A stretch of 64,000 nt of DNA from Marinobacter sp. DY40_1A1 (GCF_016597815.1 NZ_VCHA01000002.1:62001-126000), one strand, 5' to 3'; counted from the first letter of the stretch, positions 30,262 through 41,383 are shown. The notes: generated by a model from the letters alone, not told the origin. A program made the numbers and translations.

Positions 30262-32127
30262 ATGGGCAAAACGCTTCGCATTGGGCCAGTGGTGCTTTGG
30301 CTCATCGCCAGTTTACCTCTACAGGCTCAGACTCAGGCCACCAAAGACCCGCTCCATCTGGATCCGGCCTGGCTCACACTCATTCATTATCAGCCCGACC
30401 TGCTCGGGAATGGCCATACCAGCCAAGCCGACGACCCGGACTTTTTTCTGAGCGAGGATGGCAAAACCTCCCCCAAGGCAGAACTGGAGGCGACACTGGC
30501 AGCAATACAACAAACTGGCAGCGGCGATAATCATGCCCGATGCCGTTTTCCTGCGCGGGATGCCTGGCTTCGTGAACGTCTGGAGCTACCGGCAACGGCA
30601 GCAGCGTGCCCGGGTTATCAGAAATGGACGGAAACGCTGAATACTGAAAGCGTTACGCTGGTTTTTGCTGCCTCATATCTGAACAGCCCTTCATCAATGT
30701 TCGGGCACACATTTCTGCGACTGGACCCACCCCAGGAAGACGAGCAAACCAACCTGCTGCTCGCCAATACGATCTCTTATGCGGCTGATGCCGCTGCCCA
30801 CGACAGCGAATTGCTGTTCGCCTATCGTGGAATCTTTGGTGGTTACCCCGGCATTACAACCATTCAGCCTTATTACGAAAAAATCCGGCTCTACTCGGAT
30901 ATAGAGCACCGGGATCTTTGGGAATACAAACTCAACCTGAATCAGCAGGAAGTAGACTTCATGCTGGCTCACGCCTGGGAAATCCGGGACCGGAATTTTG
31001 ATTACTACTTTTTCGATGAAAACTGCGCCTACCGGCTGCTGGCACTCATCGACATCGCGCGCCCTGGCACCAACCTCCTGGGCGAAGTCAGCACTCACGC
31101 CATTCCTTCTGACACCGTGCGCTGGGTGGTCGATAAAGATCTGGTTGAGAAGGTGCACTACCGTGCGTCTGCCGCCACGGCTGTAGCCCACAGCCTGGAT
31201 GCGCTACCCAAACCACAGCAGACTCTTGCCGCAGCCATCGCAAATGGCTATGTGGAGCCAGACAGCGACGAAGTACTTGCCCTGCCAGCTCAAGAACGGG
31301 CGCACCTGCTAGACGCCACCTACGATTACGTGCGCTATCAAACTGAGGCGGATAGCTGGCCTAGAGAGGTCGCTGCTCCTCTATCCCACAACCTTCTACG
31401 CGAGCGCAGCAAAATTCACGGTGTAGTTTCCCTTGATGAACCACCAGAACCTCAGGTGCGTGACGATCAGGGACATGACACTTTCCGCATAAGCCTGGGA
31501 GCCGGCCAGTTGGACCATCGTGAGTTTACCCAGCTCACATTCCGACCGGCCTACCACGACGTTCTTGACCCACCGGCCGGCTATCGCAGTGGGGCACAGT
31601 TACAATTCCTGCGCCTGGATGCTCGCTACTACACAAACAACGACGAACTTCAGCTAGAGCAGCTTACTGGCGTTGAAATCCGCTCCCTGAGCCCGAGAGA
31701 TGCGTTTTTCTCACCTTTATCCTGGCAGGTGGGCTTTGGTGGTCGTCGTACCGATACCGGCTACAAACGGGTTCTGACGCCCTACCTGGAAGGTGGTGCA
31801 GGTGGGAGCTGGCGCTTGGGCCAGCAAACGCAGGCCTTCGCCGTTTTTACTGCAGATGTGGAAATCGATGACGACCTTCGTCGCGGCTACGATGCGGCAC
31901 CCGGCGCTGACATCGGCCTGTTGCACCAGAACAACCAATTCAGCCTGCTGGCCGGTGCAAAAGCCAAGGCCTGGATCGTCAGCAGTCAACACCGGCAAGA
32001 TCAACTTTACGCCAAAGGCGACTGGCACTTCGGCCGCGAATTCAGCCTGTTCGCCGAATTTACCAGAGAAGATCACTACGACAGGTACCAGAGCGCATGG
32101 CACGCCGGACTCCACGTTTACTTCTGA
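30262..32127 (+). CDS. DUF4105 (Lnb-type N-terminal domain) protein with C-terminal outer-membrane barrel
   Basis: 621 residues: a signal peptide (about 1-23), an alpha/beta periplasmic domain (about 30-370) and a beta-rich C-terminal domain (about 385-621). The periplasmic part has the DUF4105 landmarks SPSSMFGHTFLRLD (conserved His) and FDENCAYRLLALID (conserved Cys), a likely thiol-catalysis pair. The C-terminal part is made of alternating strands and ends in HAGLHVYF, an aromatic C-terminus typical of outer-membrane barrels recognised by BamA. DUF4105 is the domain of Lnb, the lipoprotein N-acyltransferase described in Bacteroides; whether this protein has such activity is unknown, since gammaproteobacteria normally use Lnt. 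Its end overlaps the next gene by 31 bp. Confidence 0.85.
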   Translation: MGKTLRIGPVVLWLIASLPLQAQTQATKDPLHLDPAWLTLIHYQPDLLGNGHTSQADDPDFFLSEDGKTSPKAELEATLAAIQQTGSGDNHARCRFPARDAWLRERLELPATAAACPGYQKWTETLNTESVTLVFAASYLNSPSSMFGHTFLRLDPPQEDEQTNLLLANTISYAADAAAHDSELLFAYRGIFGGYPGITTIQPYYEKIRLYSDIEHRDLWEYKLNLNQQEVDFMLAHAWEIRDRNFDYYFFDENCAYRLLALIDIARPGTNLLGEVSTHAIPSDTVRWVVDKDLVEKVHYRASAATAVAHSLDALPKPQQTLAAAIANGYVEPDSDEVLALPAQERAHLLDATYDYVRYQTEADSWPREVAAPLSHNLLRERSKIHGVVSLDEPPEPQVRDDQGHDTFRISLGAGQLDHREFTQLTFRPAYHDVLDPPAGYRSGAQLQFLRLDARYYTNNDELQLEQLTGVEIRSLSPRDAFFSPLSWQVGFGGRRTDTGYKRVLTPYLEGGAGGSWRLGQQTQAFAVFTADVEIDDDLRRGYDAAPGADIGLLHQNNQFSLLAGAKAKAWIVSSQHRQDQLYAKGDWHFGREFSLFAEFTREDHYDRYQSAWHAGLHVYF

Positions 32128-32978
32128 AAACACGCTCGCTGAAAGCGCCCCTGCTGGCGCTTTTCGTCTCAGCCGCAGTACTTATGCAGGGCGGCTGCAG
32201 CAGCCTGTTCTTCTTTCCGGACAAGAACACCTACATCACCCCCGATCGCCTGAATCTTTCCTACGAAAACATCCACCTCAACACCGCAGACGGTGAAACC
32301 CTCCACGGCTGGTGGTTACCCGCAAAGGGCGAAGTAGTACAAGGCACCGTATACTTCCTCCATGGCAACGCCCAAAACATCAGCAGCCACCTGCTCAACG
32401 TGGCTTGGCTGCCAGCCGAAGGCTACAACGTATTCGCCATCGACTACCGGGGCTACGGTAACTCAACAGGCGCGCCCGACATAGAAGGCGCCCTGCACGA
32501 TTCCGAAACCGGCCTGCGCTGGCTAGCCACAAAGCCTGAAACCAAAAACACCCCCATCTTCCTCCTGGGCCAAAGCCTGGGCGGCGCCTTAGGGCTAACT
32601 CTCGCCAGCGAATGGGTACAAAGAAACGAAACCCCGGAACTCAACGGCGTCATCCTCGACGGCACCTTCTCCGGCTTCCGTGGCATTGCGAGAGAAAAGC
32701 TCTCAGACTTCTGGCTAACCTGGGCCTTCCAGGTCCCCCTGAGCTGGACCATCCCGGACGAATACGAAGGCGTAGACCTTATCGCCAATATTAGCCCCAC
32801 CCCGATTATGATCATCCACAGCGTGCGCGACGGTATCATCCCTTTCCATCACGGGCAGGCGCTTTATGAAGCTGCTGGCGAACCAAAGCAATTCCTGCCG
32901 ACAGACACGCCTCATACGGCTACGTTCATAATTCCTGCGTATAAGGACGCCGTGTTGGAGTTTTTAGAAGGCAAATAG
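32097..32978 (+). CDS. Alpha/beta hydrolase lipoprotein
   Basis: 293 residues. The start lies inside the DUF4105 gene (31-bp overlap), indicating coupled translation. A positively charged lead and hydrophobic segment end in lipobox MQGGC (Cys34), so it is probably anchored in a membrane facing the periplasm. Fold motifs: HGN oxyanion strand turn (TVYFLHGNAQN), DYRGYGNS, nucleophile elbow GQSLGG (Ser161), acid Asp246 (HSVRDGIIP) and His274 (DTPHTATF). It resembles the YfhR/Bem46-like group of hydrolases. Co-occurrence with the DUF4105 outer-membrane protein suggests a shared envelope lipid or lipoprotein role (inference). Confidence 0.9.
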   Translation: MARRTPRLLLKTRSLKAPLLALFVSAAVLMQGGCSSLFFFPDKNTYITPDRLNLSYENIHLNTADGETLHGWWLPAKGEVVQGTVYFLHGNAQNISSHLLNVAWLPAEGYNVFAIDYRGYGNSTGAPDIEGALHDSETGLRWLATKPETKNTPIFLLGQSLGGALGLTLASEWVQRNETPELNGVILDGTFSGFRGIAREKLSDFWLTWAFQVPLSWTIPDEYEGVDLIANISPTPIMIIHSVRDGIIPFHHGQALYEAAGEPKQFLPTDTPHTATFIIPAYKDAVLEFLEGK

Positions 32979-32995
32979 GCAACTCGGATACATAA

Positions 32996-33105
32996 GCCTC
33001 AGTCGGAAGAACCTTTTCAAAACTGTAGAGGGCCAAGGACGGCCCGAAACAAGCGCACATGGATGTGCTCGTAGCGTGTTTTGAAAAGGTTCTTTCGACT
33101 GAGGC
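32996..33105 (+). repeat. Palindromic element with conserved 54-nt core, copy A
   Basis: Arms 32996-33023 and 33078-33105 are 28-bp inverted repeats with one position that would be a G-U pair in plus-strand RNA. They enclose a 54-nt core (33024-33077). The core holds two further hairpins, GGCC-AAGGAC-GGCC and GCACAT-GG-ATGTGC, giving a three-way-junction shape. The core is 48 of 54 identical to that of copy B (53690-53743, opposite strand), but the arms are unrelated. It starts 17 bp after the hydrolase stop, in sense orientation. No T-run follows, so it is not an ordinary terminator; the real terminator is separate, at 33129-33163. Confidence 0.85.
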
Positions 33106-33128
33106 CGCCACCCAAGCAGGGAGGCAAA

Positions 33129-33163
33129 AAAAACCCGCCAATCCATAGGAAAGGCGGGTTTTT
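33129..33163. terminator. Bidirectional terminator between hydrolase gene and pnp
   Basis: AAAAACCCGCC (33129-33139) and GGCGGGTTTTT (33153-33163) form an 11-bp stem, with A-run on one side and T-run on the other. It serves two convergent genes. Confidence 0.93.
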
Positions 33164-33178
33164 ATTAGCTGCTAACTA

Positions 33179-35299
33179 TCAGTCAGAAAAGTCAGTCGGC
33201 TGCTCGCCTTCTTTCACTTCCTTCATGGACAGCTTCACACGGCCTCGGTTATCAACATCCAGAACCTTGACCAGAACTTCCTGACCTTCACTCAGCTCGT
33301 CAGTCACGTTCTCAATCCGGCGCTCGGAGATCTGGGAAATGTGCACCAGACCATCCTTGCCAGGCAGAATGTTAACAAAGGCACCAAAGTCCACAATGCG
33401 CTCAACGCGGCCCTTGTAGATAGCACCAACCTCAATCTCAGCAGTAATTTCCTTAACCCGGTTAACCGCCGCCTGAGCCGCTTCCTGGTTATCTGCGTAA
33501 ATCTTCACGTTACCGTCGTCGTCCAGATCAATGGAAGCGCCAGTTTCGTCACAGATAGAACGGATCATGGAGCCGCCCTTACCGATAACGTCACGAATCT
33601 TCTCAGGGTTGATCTTGATCGCAGTGATGCTTGGAGCGCGCGGAGAAAGCTCGGTACGCGACTCAGAGATAACCTTGTTCATCTCACCCAGAATGTGCTG
33701 ACGCGCGCCATAAGCCTGCTCAAGAGCAAGTTCCATGATTTCGTCAGTAATACCCTGGATCTTGATGTCCATCTGCAGTGCAGTAATACCGTCTTTGGTA
33801 CCAGCAACCTTGAAGTCCATATCACCCAGGTGATCCTCATCACCCAGAATGTCGGTCAGGATGGCAAACTTGTCGCCTTCCTTGACCAGACCCATGGCGA
33901 TACCGGCAACTGCTGCCTTCAGCGGAACACCAGCATCCATCAACGCCAAGCTTGAACCACAAACAGACGCCATAGAGCTGGAGCCGTTGGACTCAGTAAT
34001 CTCGGACACCGAACGAACGGCATACGGGAATTCTTCCAAAGTCGGCATAACAGCCATCACACCGCGCTTGGCAAGACGCCCGTGGCCAACTTCACGACGA
34101 CCTGGGGTGCCAACACGGCCCGCTTCACCTACCGAGTACGGAGGGAAGTTGTAATGGAACAGGAACGGATCCTTACGCTCGCCTTCGAGTGCATCGATAG
34201 TTTGCACGTCGCGGGAAGTACCCAGAGTCGTCGTAACGATTGCCTGAGTTTCACCACGGGTAAACAGTGCAGAACCGTGAACGCTTGGCAGAATGCCCAC
34301 TTCGATTTCGATCGGACGAACTGTCTTGTTGTCACGGCCATCGATACGGGGCTTACCGTCGATAACCTGCTGACGAACAACTGCCTTCTCGATCTTACCG
34401 AAGTTCTTCTTAACATCTTCCGCAGAAGGCTCGCCTTCCTCTTCGCCGGCAAGCTTTTCAACCGCAGCGGCTTTGATTTCGCCAAGACGCTCGTAACGAG
34501 CCATCTTGTCGCGAATTCCGTAGGCTTCTTCGATCGCACCGGCAAACTCGGCTTTGATCGCGCCCAGTAGTTCAGTGTTTTCAGCAGCTGGCTGCCAATC
34601 CCAACGGGGCTTGCCATTTTCGGCTGCGAATTCCTTGATTGCAGTAACGGCTGCCTGCATTTCCTGGTGAGCATAAAGCACGCCGCCAAGCATCTGGTCT
34701 TCGGTCAGGCCTTTGGCCTCAGACTCAACCATAAGTACGGCTTCGTCCGTACCGGCCACAACCATATCCAGCAGTGAGCTTTCCAGCTCTTCAAAGCTTG
34801 GGTTTACGAAGTAACCTCTTTCGTTGGTGTAACCAACGCGACAAGCACCAATAGGGCCGTCAAAAGGAATACCGGAGATAGCCAGAGCGGCTGAAGCAGC
34901 CAGCATGGCAGCAATATCCGGATCCTGCTTCTTGCTGGACGACATTACCGTACAGATGACCTGGGTTTCGTTCATGTACCCGCTCGGGAACAGCGGACGA
35001 ATCGGACGGTCGATCAGACGGGACGTCAGAGTTTCTTTCTCGGAAGGACGTCCTTCACGCTTGAAGAAACCGCCGGGGATTTTGCCCACAGCGTAGGTTT
35101 TTTCAAAATAGTTAACAGTCAGCGGGAAGAATGGCTGACCCGGCTTGGCTTCTTTGGCGCCAACAACAGTACCCAGAACCGAAATATCACCAATGGTGAC
35201 CAGAACGGAACCTGTAGCTTGACGAGCAATACGGCCCGTTTCCAGAGTGACGGTTTCGCCACCCAGTTCAAATGATTTCTTACGCGGTTGCAGATCCAC
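33179..35299 (-). CDS. pnp: Polyribonucleotide nucleotidyltransferase (PNPase)
   Basis: Phosphorolytic 3'-5' exoribonuclease and degradosome component. 706 residues from a GTG at 35299, chosen because GCAGGAG lies 6 bp upstream and the protein then starts at [13 protein letters not shown] as in relatives; a further in-frame GTG at 35353 has no ribosome site. Domains: two RNase PH folds (about 1-215 and 305-545) with an alpha-helical linker, a KH domain ([15 protein letters not shown], about 555-615) and an S1 domain ([20 protein letters not shown], about 620-690). A long hairpin in the 5' leader (35364-35448) sits where E. coli pnp has its RNase III autoregulation site. Confidence 0.97.
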   Translation of the reverse strand: MDLQPRKKSFELGGETVTLETGRIARQATGSVLVTIGDISVLGTVVGAKEAKPGQPFFPLTVNYFEKTYAVGKIPGGFFKREGRPSEKETLTSRLIDRPIRPLFPSGYMNETQVICTVMSSSKKQDPDIAAMLAASAALAISGIPFDGPIGACRVGYTNERGYFVNPSFEELESSLLDMVVAGTDEAVLMVESEAKGLTEDQMLGGVLYAHQEMQAAVTAIKEFAAENGKPRWDWQPAAENTELLGAIKAEFAGAIEEAYGIRDKMARYERLGEIKAAAVEKLAGEEEGEPSAEDVKKNFGKIEKAVVRQQVIDGKPRIDGRDNKTVRPIEIEVGILPSVHGSALFTRGETQAIVTTTLGTSRDVQTIDALEGERKDPFLFHYNFPPYSVGEAGRVGTPGRREVGHGRLAKRGVMAVMPTLEEFPYAVRSVSEITESNGSSSMASVCGSSLALMDAGVPLKAAVAGIAMGLVKEGDKFAILTDILGDEDHLGDMDFKVAGTKDGITALQMDIKIQGITDEIMELALEQAYGARQHILGEMNKVISESRTELSPRAPSITAIKINPEKIRDVIGKGGSMIRSICDETGASIDLDDDGNVKIYADNQEAAQAAVNRVKEITAEIEVGAIYKGRVERIVDFGAFVNILPGKDGLVHISQISERRIENVTDELSEGQEVLVKVLDVDNRGRVKLSMKEVKEGEQPTDFSD

Positions 35300-35363
35300 A
35301 ACGAACTCCTGCGTTATCTGTTCAGAATGATTGAAGTGTGATTCTGAAGACACTCTGCCTGAA

Positions 35364-35448
35364 AGCTAACAGGCTGTTGTAAAACCCCGGCTGGATAGTC
35401 GGCACGCTGACATCGCGTACCGCCCGGGCTTTCAACAACCTGCTATCT
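35364..35448 (-). promoter_or_regulatory. Long leader hairpin of pnp (candidate RNase III site)
   Basis: On the minus strand AGATAGCAGGTTGTTG (from 35448) pairs with CAACAGCCTGTTAGCT (to 35364), with few mismatches and a GC-rich upper stem. It lies 65 bp before the pnp start. In E. coli an RNase III-cleaved stem in this position drives PNPase autoregulation; the same role here is inference. Confidence 0.6.
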
Positions 35449-35519
35449 AATTCAGCTTTCCAATACGACAGAAAAGCCCAGTTTCACCAAATTACTCAAT
35501 GCAGTGATGAAAAGCACAA

Positions 35520-35547
35520 CCGGCAGGCCCCCTGAGGAACCCGCCGG
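35520..35547 (-). terminator. Hairpin after rpsO (weak terminator or attenuator)
   Basis: CCGGCGGG (35547-35540) pairs with CCTGCCGG (35527-35520) on the minus strand, followed by TTGTGCTTTT. It probably allows partial readthrough from rpsO into pnp. Confidence 0.5.
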
Positions 35548-35602
35548 CTGGTGGCTACTTCCGGAACAATGCCGGAGCAGCCGTCAGGTCGTAAGACCGG
35601 AT

Positions 35603-35872
35603 TTAGCGACGCAGACCCAGGCGCTTGATCAGCTCCAGGTAACGATCGCCGTTCTTCTTACGAAGGTAGTCCAGCAGCTTACGACGCTGGTTTACCATCC
35701 GAATAAGGCCACGGCGGGAGTGGTGATCCTGCTTGTTAACCTTGAAGTGATCCTGCAGCTTGTTGATGTTGGCGCTCAGCAGTGCAACCTGCACTTCCGG
35801 AGAACCAGTATCACCTTCAGCTTGCTGATAATCTTTAACGATCTGTGCTTTCTCATTGGCAGACAATGCCAT
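35603..35872 (-). CDS. rpsO: 30S ribosomal protein S15
   Basis: 89 residues, the usual length. Binds the central domain of 16S rRNA early in 30S assembly. The sequence [55 protein letters not shown] and [20 protein letters not shown] is characteristic. It lies between truB and pnp, as in E. coli and Pseudomonas. Confidence 0.99.
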   Translation of the reverse strand: MALSANEKAQIVKDYQQAEGDTGSPEVQVALLSANINKLQDHFKVNKQDHHSRRGLIRMVNQRRKLLDYLRKKNGDRYLELIKRLGLRR

Positions 35873-35950
35873 AACTCACCTCAATGTTTGCGATGCTGTC
35901 TAATCCGGCCGAACCGCGCATCTCTACAGCCCGGCTAAACAGCGGCGCGC

Positions 35951-36880
35951 TTAACGCTTGCCGCTGTCACTCACCAGCCGACGTGGAACCAGTTTGGTCT
36001 CCTCGCCTTCCGGCAATGCTTCTGCCAGCCCGACAAAACCTTCGTTGCCATAAATGCGAACGAAGCCGTCATAAGCCTGGCCCGGTATTCTAACCGGTTG
36101 TCCATTCAATATCGACACCAAAGGCTGCCCCGACAGGCGGTGCTCCGGGAACATCGAAAGTGCTGCATCCGGTGCAACCAGAAGGCCATCCAGACTTTCA
36201 TCACGCTCTCGCATAGCCTCAAGATCAGGCACTGCATGCACATCCGCCAGGGTAAACCCGGCAGCCAGAGTGCGCCTCAGCTCAATCACATGAGCCCCAC
36301 AACCCAAGGCCTCGCCGATATCTTCAACGAGTGAGCGAATGTACGTACCCTTGGTGCATTTAACCGCAATATCCAGCTCATTTTCGCGCACAGCCAGAAG
36401 CTCAAGCTCGTAAATGGTTACCGGGCGTGCCGGGCGCTCAATTTCGATGCCTTCGCGGGCATATTCATAGAGCGGACGTCCATTGTGCTTGAGCGCGGAA
36501 TACATGGAAGGGACTTGCTGGATATCACCACGGAACTGTTCAAGCACCGGCTCAAGCACTTCCGGTGTAAGATTTTCAGGTACTGGTTTGGTAGCAACCA
36601 CAGCGCCTTCACTGTCACCGGTTTCGGTACGCTCACCGAGCCGCGCGGTAGCGATGTAGGCTTTATCGCTGTCCAGCATCATTTGGGAGAACTTTGTCGC
36701 TTCGCCGAAACACAGGGGAAGCACGCCAGTTGCAAGCGGGTCGAGAGCACCGGTATGGCCAGCCTTGGCAGCACCGTAAAGGCGCTTTACCTGCTGCAAA
36801 ATGCCGTTGGAGGTAATACCCAACGGCTTATCGATTACCAGAATGCCATTAACTTCACGGCCTTTGCGTCTGCGGCTCAA
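35951..36880 (-). CDS. truB: tRNA pseudouridine(55) synthase
   Basis: 309 residues. Makes pseudouridine 55 in the T-loop of tRNAs. N-terminal [15 protein letters not shown] and catalytic motif [15 protein letters not shown] with nucleophile Asp47; [21 protein letters not shown] is the second family block. A C-terminal PUA-like domain follows (about 250-305). The start overlaps the rbfA stop by 4 bp, part of the nusA-infB operon. Confidence 0.98.
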   Translation of the reverse strand: MSRRRKGREVNGILVIDKPLGITSNGILQQVKRLYGAAKAGHTGALDPLATGVLPLCFGEATKFSQMMLDSDKAYIATARLGERTETGDSEGAVVATKPVPENLTPEVLEPVLEQFRGDIQQVPSMYSALKHNGRPLYEYAREGIEIERPARPVTIYELELLAVRENELDIAVKCTKGTYIRSLVEDIGEALGCGAHVIELRRTLAAGFTLADVHAVPDLEAMRERDESLDGLLVAPDAALSMFPEHRLSGQPLVSILNGQPVRIPGQAYDGFVRIYGNEGFVGLAEALPEGEETKLVPRRLVSDSGKR

Positions 36881-37311
36881 GCGTTTGACTCCGGATCACT
36901 CTGACTGTCGTCCTGACTTTCTTCATTCAGCGTAACGGCTGGCTTGTCGCCAACCGCCTCGCGAATCAGGTTGTCCATTCTGCGGCTGTAGCCTTGAAGC
37001 GCATCAAAGTGGAAGCGAAGTTGCGGTATAACCCGCAGTTTCATGGCTCTTCCCACTTGCCCACGCAGGAACCCCGCCGCTCTGTTCAGTACGGAAATCG
37101 AATCCACGACCTCGGGAGACTCAGCAGTGAGCTCCTCGGTAGTCAACAGGGAGACATAGATATCGGCGTAGCCAAGGTCACGACTGACCTTGACCGCATT
37201 CACCGTTACCATGCCTAACCGCGGATCCTTGACCTCACGCTGAATCAGCAGGGCAAGCTCACGCTGCATCTGATCGCCAATGCGATCAATACGACTGAAC
37301 TCTCTAGCCAT
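36877..37311 (-). CDS. rbfA: Ribosome-binding factor A
   Basis: 144 residues. KH-like factor for late 30S maturation and cold adaptation. Starts [19 protein letters not shown]; the core [20 protein letters not shown] and [20 protein letters not shown] are typical. The C-terminal tail is acidic ([16 protein letters not shown]). Start overlaps the infB stop by one base. Confidence 0.98.
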   Translation of the reverse strand: MAREFSRIDRIGDQMQRELALLIQREVKDPRLGMVTVNAVKVSRDLGYADIYVSLLTTEELTAESPEVVDSISVLNRAAGFLRGQVGRAMKLRVIPQLRFHFDALQGYSRRMDNLIREAVGDKPAVTLNEESQDDSQSDPESNA

Positions 37312-39872
37312 TAGGCCCCCGTGGATTCGAGCTTACGCTCGACCCTGATACGATCAAAGACTTCGATCTGGTCACCGACCTTCACATCGTATCCCTTAAC
37401 ACCGATACCACATTCCATGCCGTTACGGACTTCGGGTACGTCGTCCTTGAAGCGGCGCAGGGATTCCAGCTCACCTTCAAAGATAACCACGTTGTCACGC
37501 AGCACACGAATCGGCTTGTTCCGGTATACGTTGCCCTCGGTCACCATGCAGCCAGCTACCTGACCAAACTTTGGTGAACGGAACACGTCGCGAACATCGG
37601 CAATGCCAACAATATCTTCGCGGAATTCCGGTGCCAACATACCTGTCAACGCGCCTTTAACATCGTCCAGCAAGTTGTAAATGATGCTGTAGTAGCGCAG
37701 ATCCAGACCTTCCTGTTCAACCAGGCGCTTGGCTGATGTATCAGCACGCACGTTGAAGCCGAAAATTACGGCATTGGTTGCCATAGCCAGGCTTACATCT
37801 GTCTCAGCAATACCACCAACGCCAGACGACACAATTTTCACCTGAACTTCTTCGTTACCCAGATCCTGCAGCGACTTGGTAATCGCTTCCAGAGAACCGC
37901 GCACGTCTGTCTTGAGAACCAGGTTGAGGGTTTTAACTTCATCCTTACCCATGTTCTCGAACAGGTTCTCAAGCTTGGCTGCCTGTGCCCGCTGCAAACG
38001 CTGCTCGCGCTCACGTACGTGGCGGAACTCTGCCAGCTCTTTCGCCTTGCGCTCATCAGCTACAGCGAAGAACTCATCACCGGCGTTAGGCGTACCGTTC
38101 AAACCCAGAATCTCAACAGGGATAGACGGACCCGCTTCTTTAACTTGCTTGCCAGCCTCATCAGTCATTGCCCGGACCTTACCGAAGAAGGACCCAGCTA
38201 CAACCATATCGCCCCGGCGCAATGTACCGTTCTGAACCAATACAGTAGCTACAGAACCACGACCGCGCTCAAGACTGGACTCAACAACAACGCCATTAGC
38301 TGGCGCGTCAGGAGAGGCTTCAAGCTCAAGAATTTCGGCCTGAAGCAAAACTGCTTCCAGAAGCGTATCAACGCCTTCGCCCGTGTGCGCGGAGATTGGT
38401 ACGAACTGTACGTCGCCGCCCCAGTCTTCCGGGATAACTTCGATAGCAGAGAGCTCGTTCTTTACGCGATCCGGGTCGGCCTGCTCTTTGTCCATTTTGG
38501 TGATTGCCACAACAATGGGCACACCAGCAGAGCGGGCATGCTGCACCGCTTCTTTAGTCTGTGGCATAACGCCATCATCAGATGCAACTACCAGGATAAC
38601 GATATCCGTACACTGGGCTCCACGAGCACGCATCGCTGTGAAAGCCGCGTGGCCCGGGGTATCCAGGAACGAAATCATGCCGTGGTCGGTTTCAACGTGG
38701 TATGCGCCAATGTGCTGCGTAATGCCACCGGATTCACCTGAAGCGACCTTGGTACGCCGAATGTAATCCAGCAGCGACGTCTTACCATGGTCAACGTGGC
38801 CCATAACACTCACAACAGGGGCACGCTTGGCCTTTTCCTGGCCTTCCACTTTGAATTCGCTGAGCACGTCATGCTCAAAAGCGTCATCGCTAATCGGCTT
38901 GGCCTTGTGACCCAGCTCCTCAACAACCAGTGTCGATGTTTCCTGGTCCAGAGGTTGGTTAATGGTTGCCATCACGCCCATGCCCATCAATGCTTTGATG
39001 ACATCACCGGATTTGACGGCCATCCGCTGGGCAAGATCGCCAACGGTAATCACTTCGGGAACTTCTACTTCTCTGACCATTGGTTTGGTCGGCCTCTCGA
39101 AGCCATGACGCTTCTCTTTGGGTTTCTTTTTCGCCCGCAGTGGTTTGCGCAGCGTGGTGTCATCATCATCTTCCGAGACTACCAGCGGTGCATCTGCAGG
39201 ACGACTGCGTGGCCCACGATGTCCAGCCTGCTTTTTCTTGGGCTTACCATCTTCAGCATCGTCGCCACGTTCGCGAACTTTTTCTTTCTTCTTCTTGGGC
39301 TTGCGATCTTTACCATCACCCTCAGGCGGCGGCATCGGGATATCTTCCGGAGCAATCACCGGATCAGCTTCTGCCGCTTTCTTGGGCTCAGCTTTTTCAG
39401 CTGCTGCCGGCTCGTCCACAACCGGTGCTTCCACCTTGGCTGCCTCAGAAGGCACTTCCGTCTCGGCCTGAGGCGCAGTTACCTTTGGCGCCTGCTCTGC
39501 CTGGGACTGCTCTACTTTTTGCTCTTCCGGCAACTCTTCTGCTACTGGTGCTGGCGTTGCCACTTCTGGCTCCGGTTGCAGCTCCGCACGCTTGACATAA
39601 GTGCGGCGCTTGCGTACTTCCACATTAACGGTCTTGGCTTTACCAGCCTTGAGCGTGGTAGTGGTCTTACGCTTGAGAGTAATCTTGTTCGGCTCAGCGC
39701 CTGCTTCACCGTGGGTCTTTCTCAGATAGGTCAGCAGCTGCTGCCTCTCATCACTGGATACAGCGTCGTTTTCCGAGCGGGCTTTCAGGCCAGCTTCCAC
39801 GATCTGTTTCAGCAAACGATCCACGGGAGCGCCTACATCTTCGGCCAGTTGTTTTACCGTTACTTCAGCCAT
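37311..39872 (-). CDS. infB: Translation initiation factor IF-2
   Basis: 853-residue GTPase that brings fMet-tRNA to the 30S P site. Domains: N-terminal IF2N ([19 protein letters not shown]), a long charged Lys/Glu/Pro linker (about 95-265), a second IF2N region ([14 protein letters not shown]), then the G domain with G1 [20 protein letters not shown] and TKMDKEQAD, and domains II-IV. No internal start was examined closely, although IF-2 often has shorter isoforms. 17 bp after nusA. Confidence 0.98.
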   Translation of the reverse strand: MAEVTVKQLAEDVGAPVDRLLKQIVEAGLKARSENDAVSSDERQQLLTYLRKTHGEAGAEPNKITLKRKTTTTLKAGKAKTVNVEVRKRRTYVKRAELQPEPEVATPAPVAEELPEEQKVEQSQAEQAPKVTAPQAETEVPSEAAKVEAPVVDEPAAAEKAEPKKAAEADPVIAPEDIPMPPPEGDGKDRKPKKKKEKVRERGDDAEDGKPKKKQAGHRGPRSRPADAPLVVSEDDDDTTLRKPLRAKKKPKEKRHGFERPTKPMVREVEVPEVITVGDLAQRMAVKSGDVIKALMGMGVMATINQPLDQETSTLVVEELGHKAKPISDDAFEHDVLSEFKVEGQEKAKRAPVVSVMGHVDHGKTSLLDYIRRTKVASGESGGITQHIGAYHVETDHGMISFLDTPGHAAFTAMRARGAQCTDIVILVVASDDGVMPQTKEAVQHARSAGVPIVVAITKMDKEQADPDRVKNELSAIEVIPEDWGGDVQFVPISAHTGEGVDTLLEAVLLQAEILELEASPDAPANGVVVESSLERGRGSVATVLVQNGTLRRGDMVVAGSFFGKVRAMTDEAGKQVKEAGPSIPVEILGLNGTPNAGDEFFAVADERKAKELAEFRHVREREQRLQRAQAAKLENLFENMGKDEVKTLNLVLKTDVRGSLEAITKSLQDLGNEEVQVKIVSSGVGGIAETDVSLAMATNAVIFGFNVRADTSAKRLVEQEGLDLRYYSIIYNLLDDVKGALTGMLAPEFREDIVGIADVRDVFRSPKFGQVAGCMVTEGNVYRNKPIRVLRDNVVIFEGELESLRRFKDDVPEVRNGMECGIGVKGYDVKVGDQIEVFDRIRVERKLESTGA

Positions 39873-39889
39873 ACTGGTCTCCTCCCGAA

Positions 39890-41383
39890 TTAAGCCTGGT
39901 CTTCAAACCAGGGGGCGCGTGCTGCCATAATCAACTGGCCTGCACGCTCTTCATCCATACCTTCGATATCGAGCAAATCATCAACCGACTGCTCCGCCAG
40001 ATCTTCCATGGTACGTACACCCATGCCGGCGAGTTTAAACGCCAGACCACGATCCATTCCGTCCATGCCCAGAAGATCTTCTGAGGGTTCTGCGCCGTCG
40101 AGGGCCTCTTCGCTAGCCAGAGCCTGGTTCAATAGGACATCTTTGGCTCTGCGGCGCAGCTCGGTGACTGTGTCTTCATCAAAACCTTCAATTGCCAGCA
40201 TTTCTTCCATGGGTACATAGGCAACCTCTTCAATAGAGGTAAAGCCTTCGTCAATGAGCACGCCGGCAAATTCTTCATCCACATCAAGATGCGCAGTAAA
40301 TGTTTCAACCAGAGTATTGTACTCCTGCTCCTGACGCTCACCGGCCTCCTCTTCAGTCATAACGTTAAGAGTCCAGCCTGTCAGCTCGGTCGCCAGGCGC
40401 ACGTTCTGACCGTTACGGCCTATAGCTTGAGCCAGGTTGTCTGCCGCTACAGCTACTTCCATGGTGTGGCGATCTTCATCCATCACAATGGAGGCCACTT
40501 CTGCCGGAGACATGGCGTTAATAACCAACTGTGCGGGGTTGTCGTCCCAAAGAACGATATCAACACGCTCACCGCCCAGTTCGTTGGAAACAGCCTGAAC
40601 ACGGGAGCCGCGCATACCTACACAAGCACCAACAGGGTCAATACGACGGTCGTTGGTTTTCACTGCAATCTTGGCGCGGGAGCCAGGATCACGGGCAGCA
40701 CCACGAATTTCGATCAAGTCCTCGGCGATCTCGGGAACCTCAATGCGGAACAGTTCAACCAACATCTGCGGAGCCGAACGGCTAAGAATCAGCTGTGGAC
40801 CGCGGTGATCCGTGCGGATCTCCAGCAACAGCGAACGAACCCGGTCGCCCATGCGGAAGGTTTCACGCGGAATCAGGTGTTCTCTGGGCAGCAAGGCTTC
40901 AGCATTAGCGCCAAGATCGACAATTACGTTATCCCGAGTAACCTTTTTGACGGTACCTGAAACCAGCTCGCCAACACGGTCACGGTAGCTGTCGACAATT
41001 TTGCTGCGCTCAGCTTCACGAACCTTCTGGAAGATAATCTGCTTCGCGGCCTGAGCCCCGATGCGACCGAAGGCAACCGACTCAGCCTTTTCTTCATAGG
41101 TATCGCCCGGTTTCAGTTCGGGATCAATTTCTTCGGCTTCCTGAAGCGTCAGCTCGGTGCCAAGAGCAGGCACCGCATCGTTATCAACGATCAGCCAGCG
41201 ACGGAAAGTTTCATACTCTCCGGTGCGACGGTCGATAGAAACACGCACATCCGACTCTTCATCTTCGTAGCGTTTTTTTGCCGCGGTGGCGAGTGCCAGT
41301 TCGATTGCCTCGAAAATCACTTCCTTCTCGACGCCTTTTTCGTTCGAGACGGCCTCAACTACCAGCAAGATCTCTTTACTCAT
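39890..41383 (-). CDS. nusA: Transcription termination/antitermination factor NusA
   Basis: 497 residues from ATG 41383 ([20 protein letters not shown]), the family length. Domains: NTD binding RNA polymerase, S1 ([20 protein letters not shown]), two KH domains ([37 protein letters not shown]) and two C-terminal acidic repeats (about 365-425 and 440-495). NusA can autoregulate its operon by termination; the stacked terminators upstream of rimP fit that idea. Confidence 0.98.
   Translation of the reverse strand: MSKEILLVVEAVSNEKGVEKEVIFEAIELALATAAKKRYEDEESDVRVSIDRRTGEYETFRRWLIVDNDAVPALGTELTLQEAEEIDPELKPGDTYEEKAESVAFGRIGAQAAKQIIFQKVREAERSKIVDSYRDRVGELVSGTVKKVTRDNVIVDLGANAEALLPREHLIPRETFRMGDRVRSLLLEIRTDHRGPQLILSRSAPQMLVELFRIEVPEIAEDLIEIRGAARDPGSRAKIAVKTNDRRIDPVGACVGMRGSRVQAVSNELGGERVDIVLWDDNPAQLVINAMSPAEVASIVMDEDRHTMEVAVAADNLAQAIGRNGQNVRLATELTGWTLNVMTEEEAGERQEQEYNTLVETFTAHLDVDEEFAGVLIDEGFTSIEEVAYVPMEEMLAIEGFDEDTVTELRRRAKDVLLNQALASEEALDGAEPSEDLLGMDGMDRGLAFKLAGMGVRTMEDLAEQSVDDLLDIEGMDEERAGQLIMAARAPWFEDQA

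Noticed and set aside
32926..33146. Short frames across palindromic copy A sharing residues with frames across copy B
   Set aside because: Shared peptides arise from translating the conserved core; the structure is nucleic acid based.
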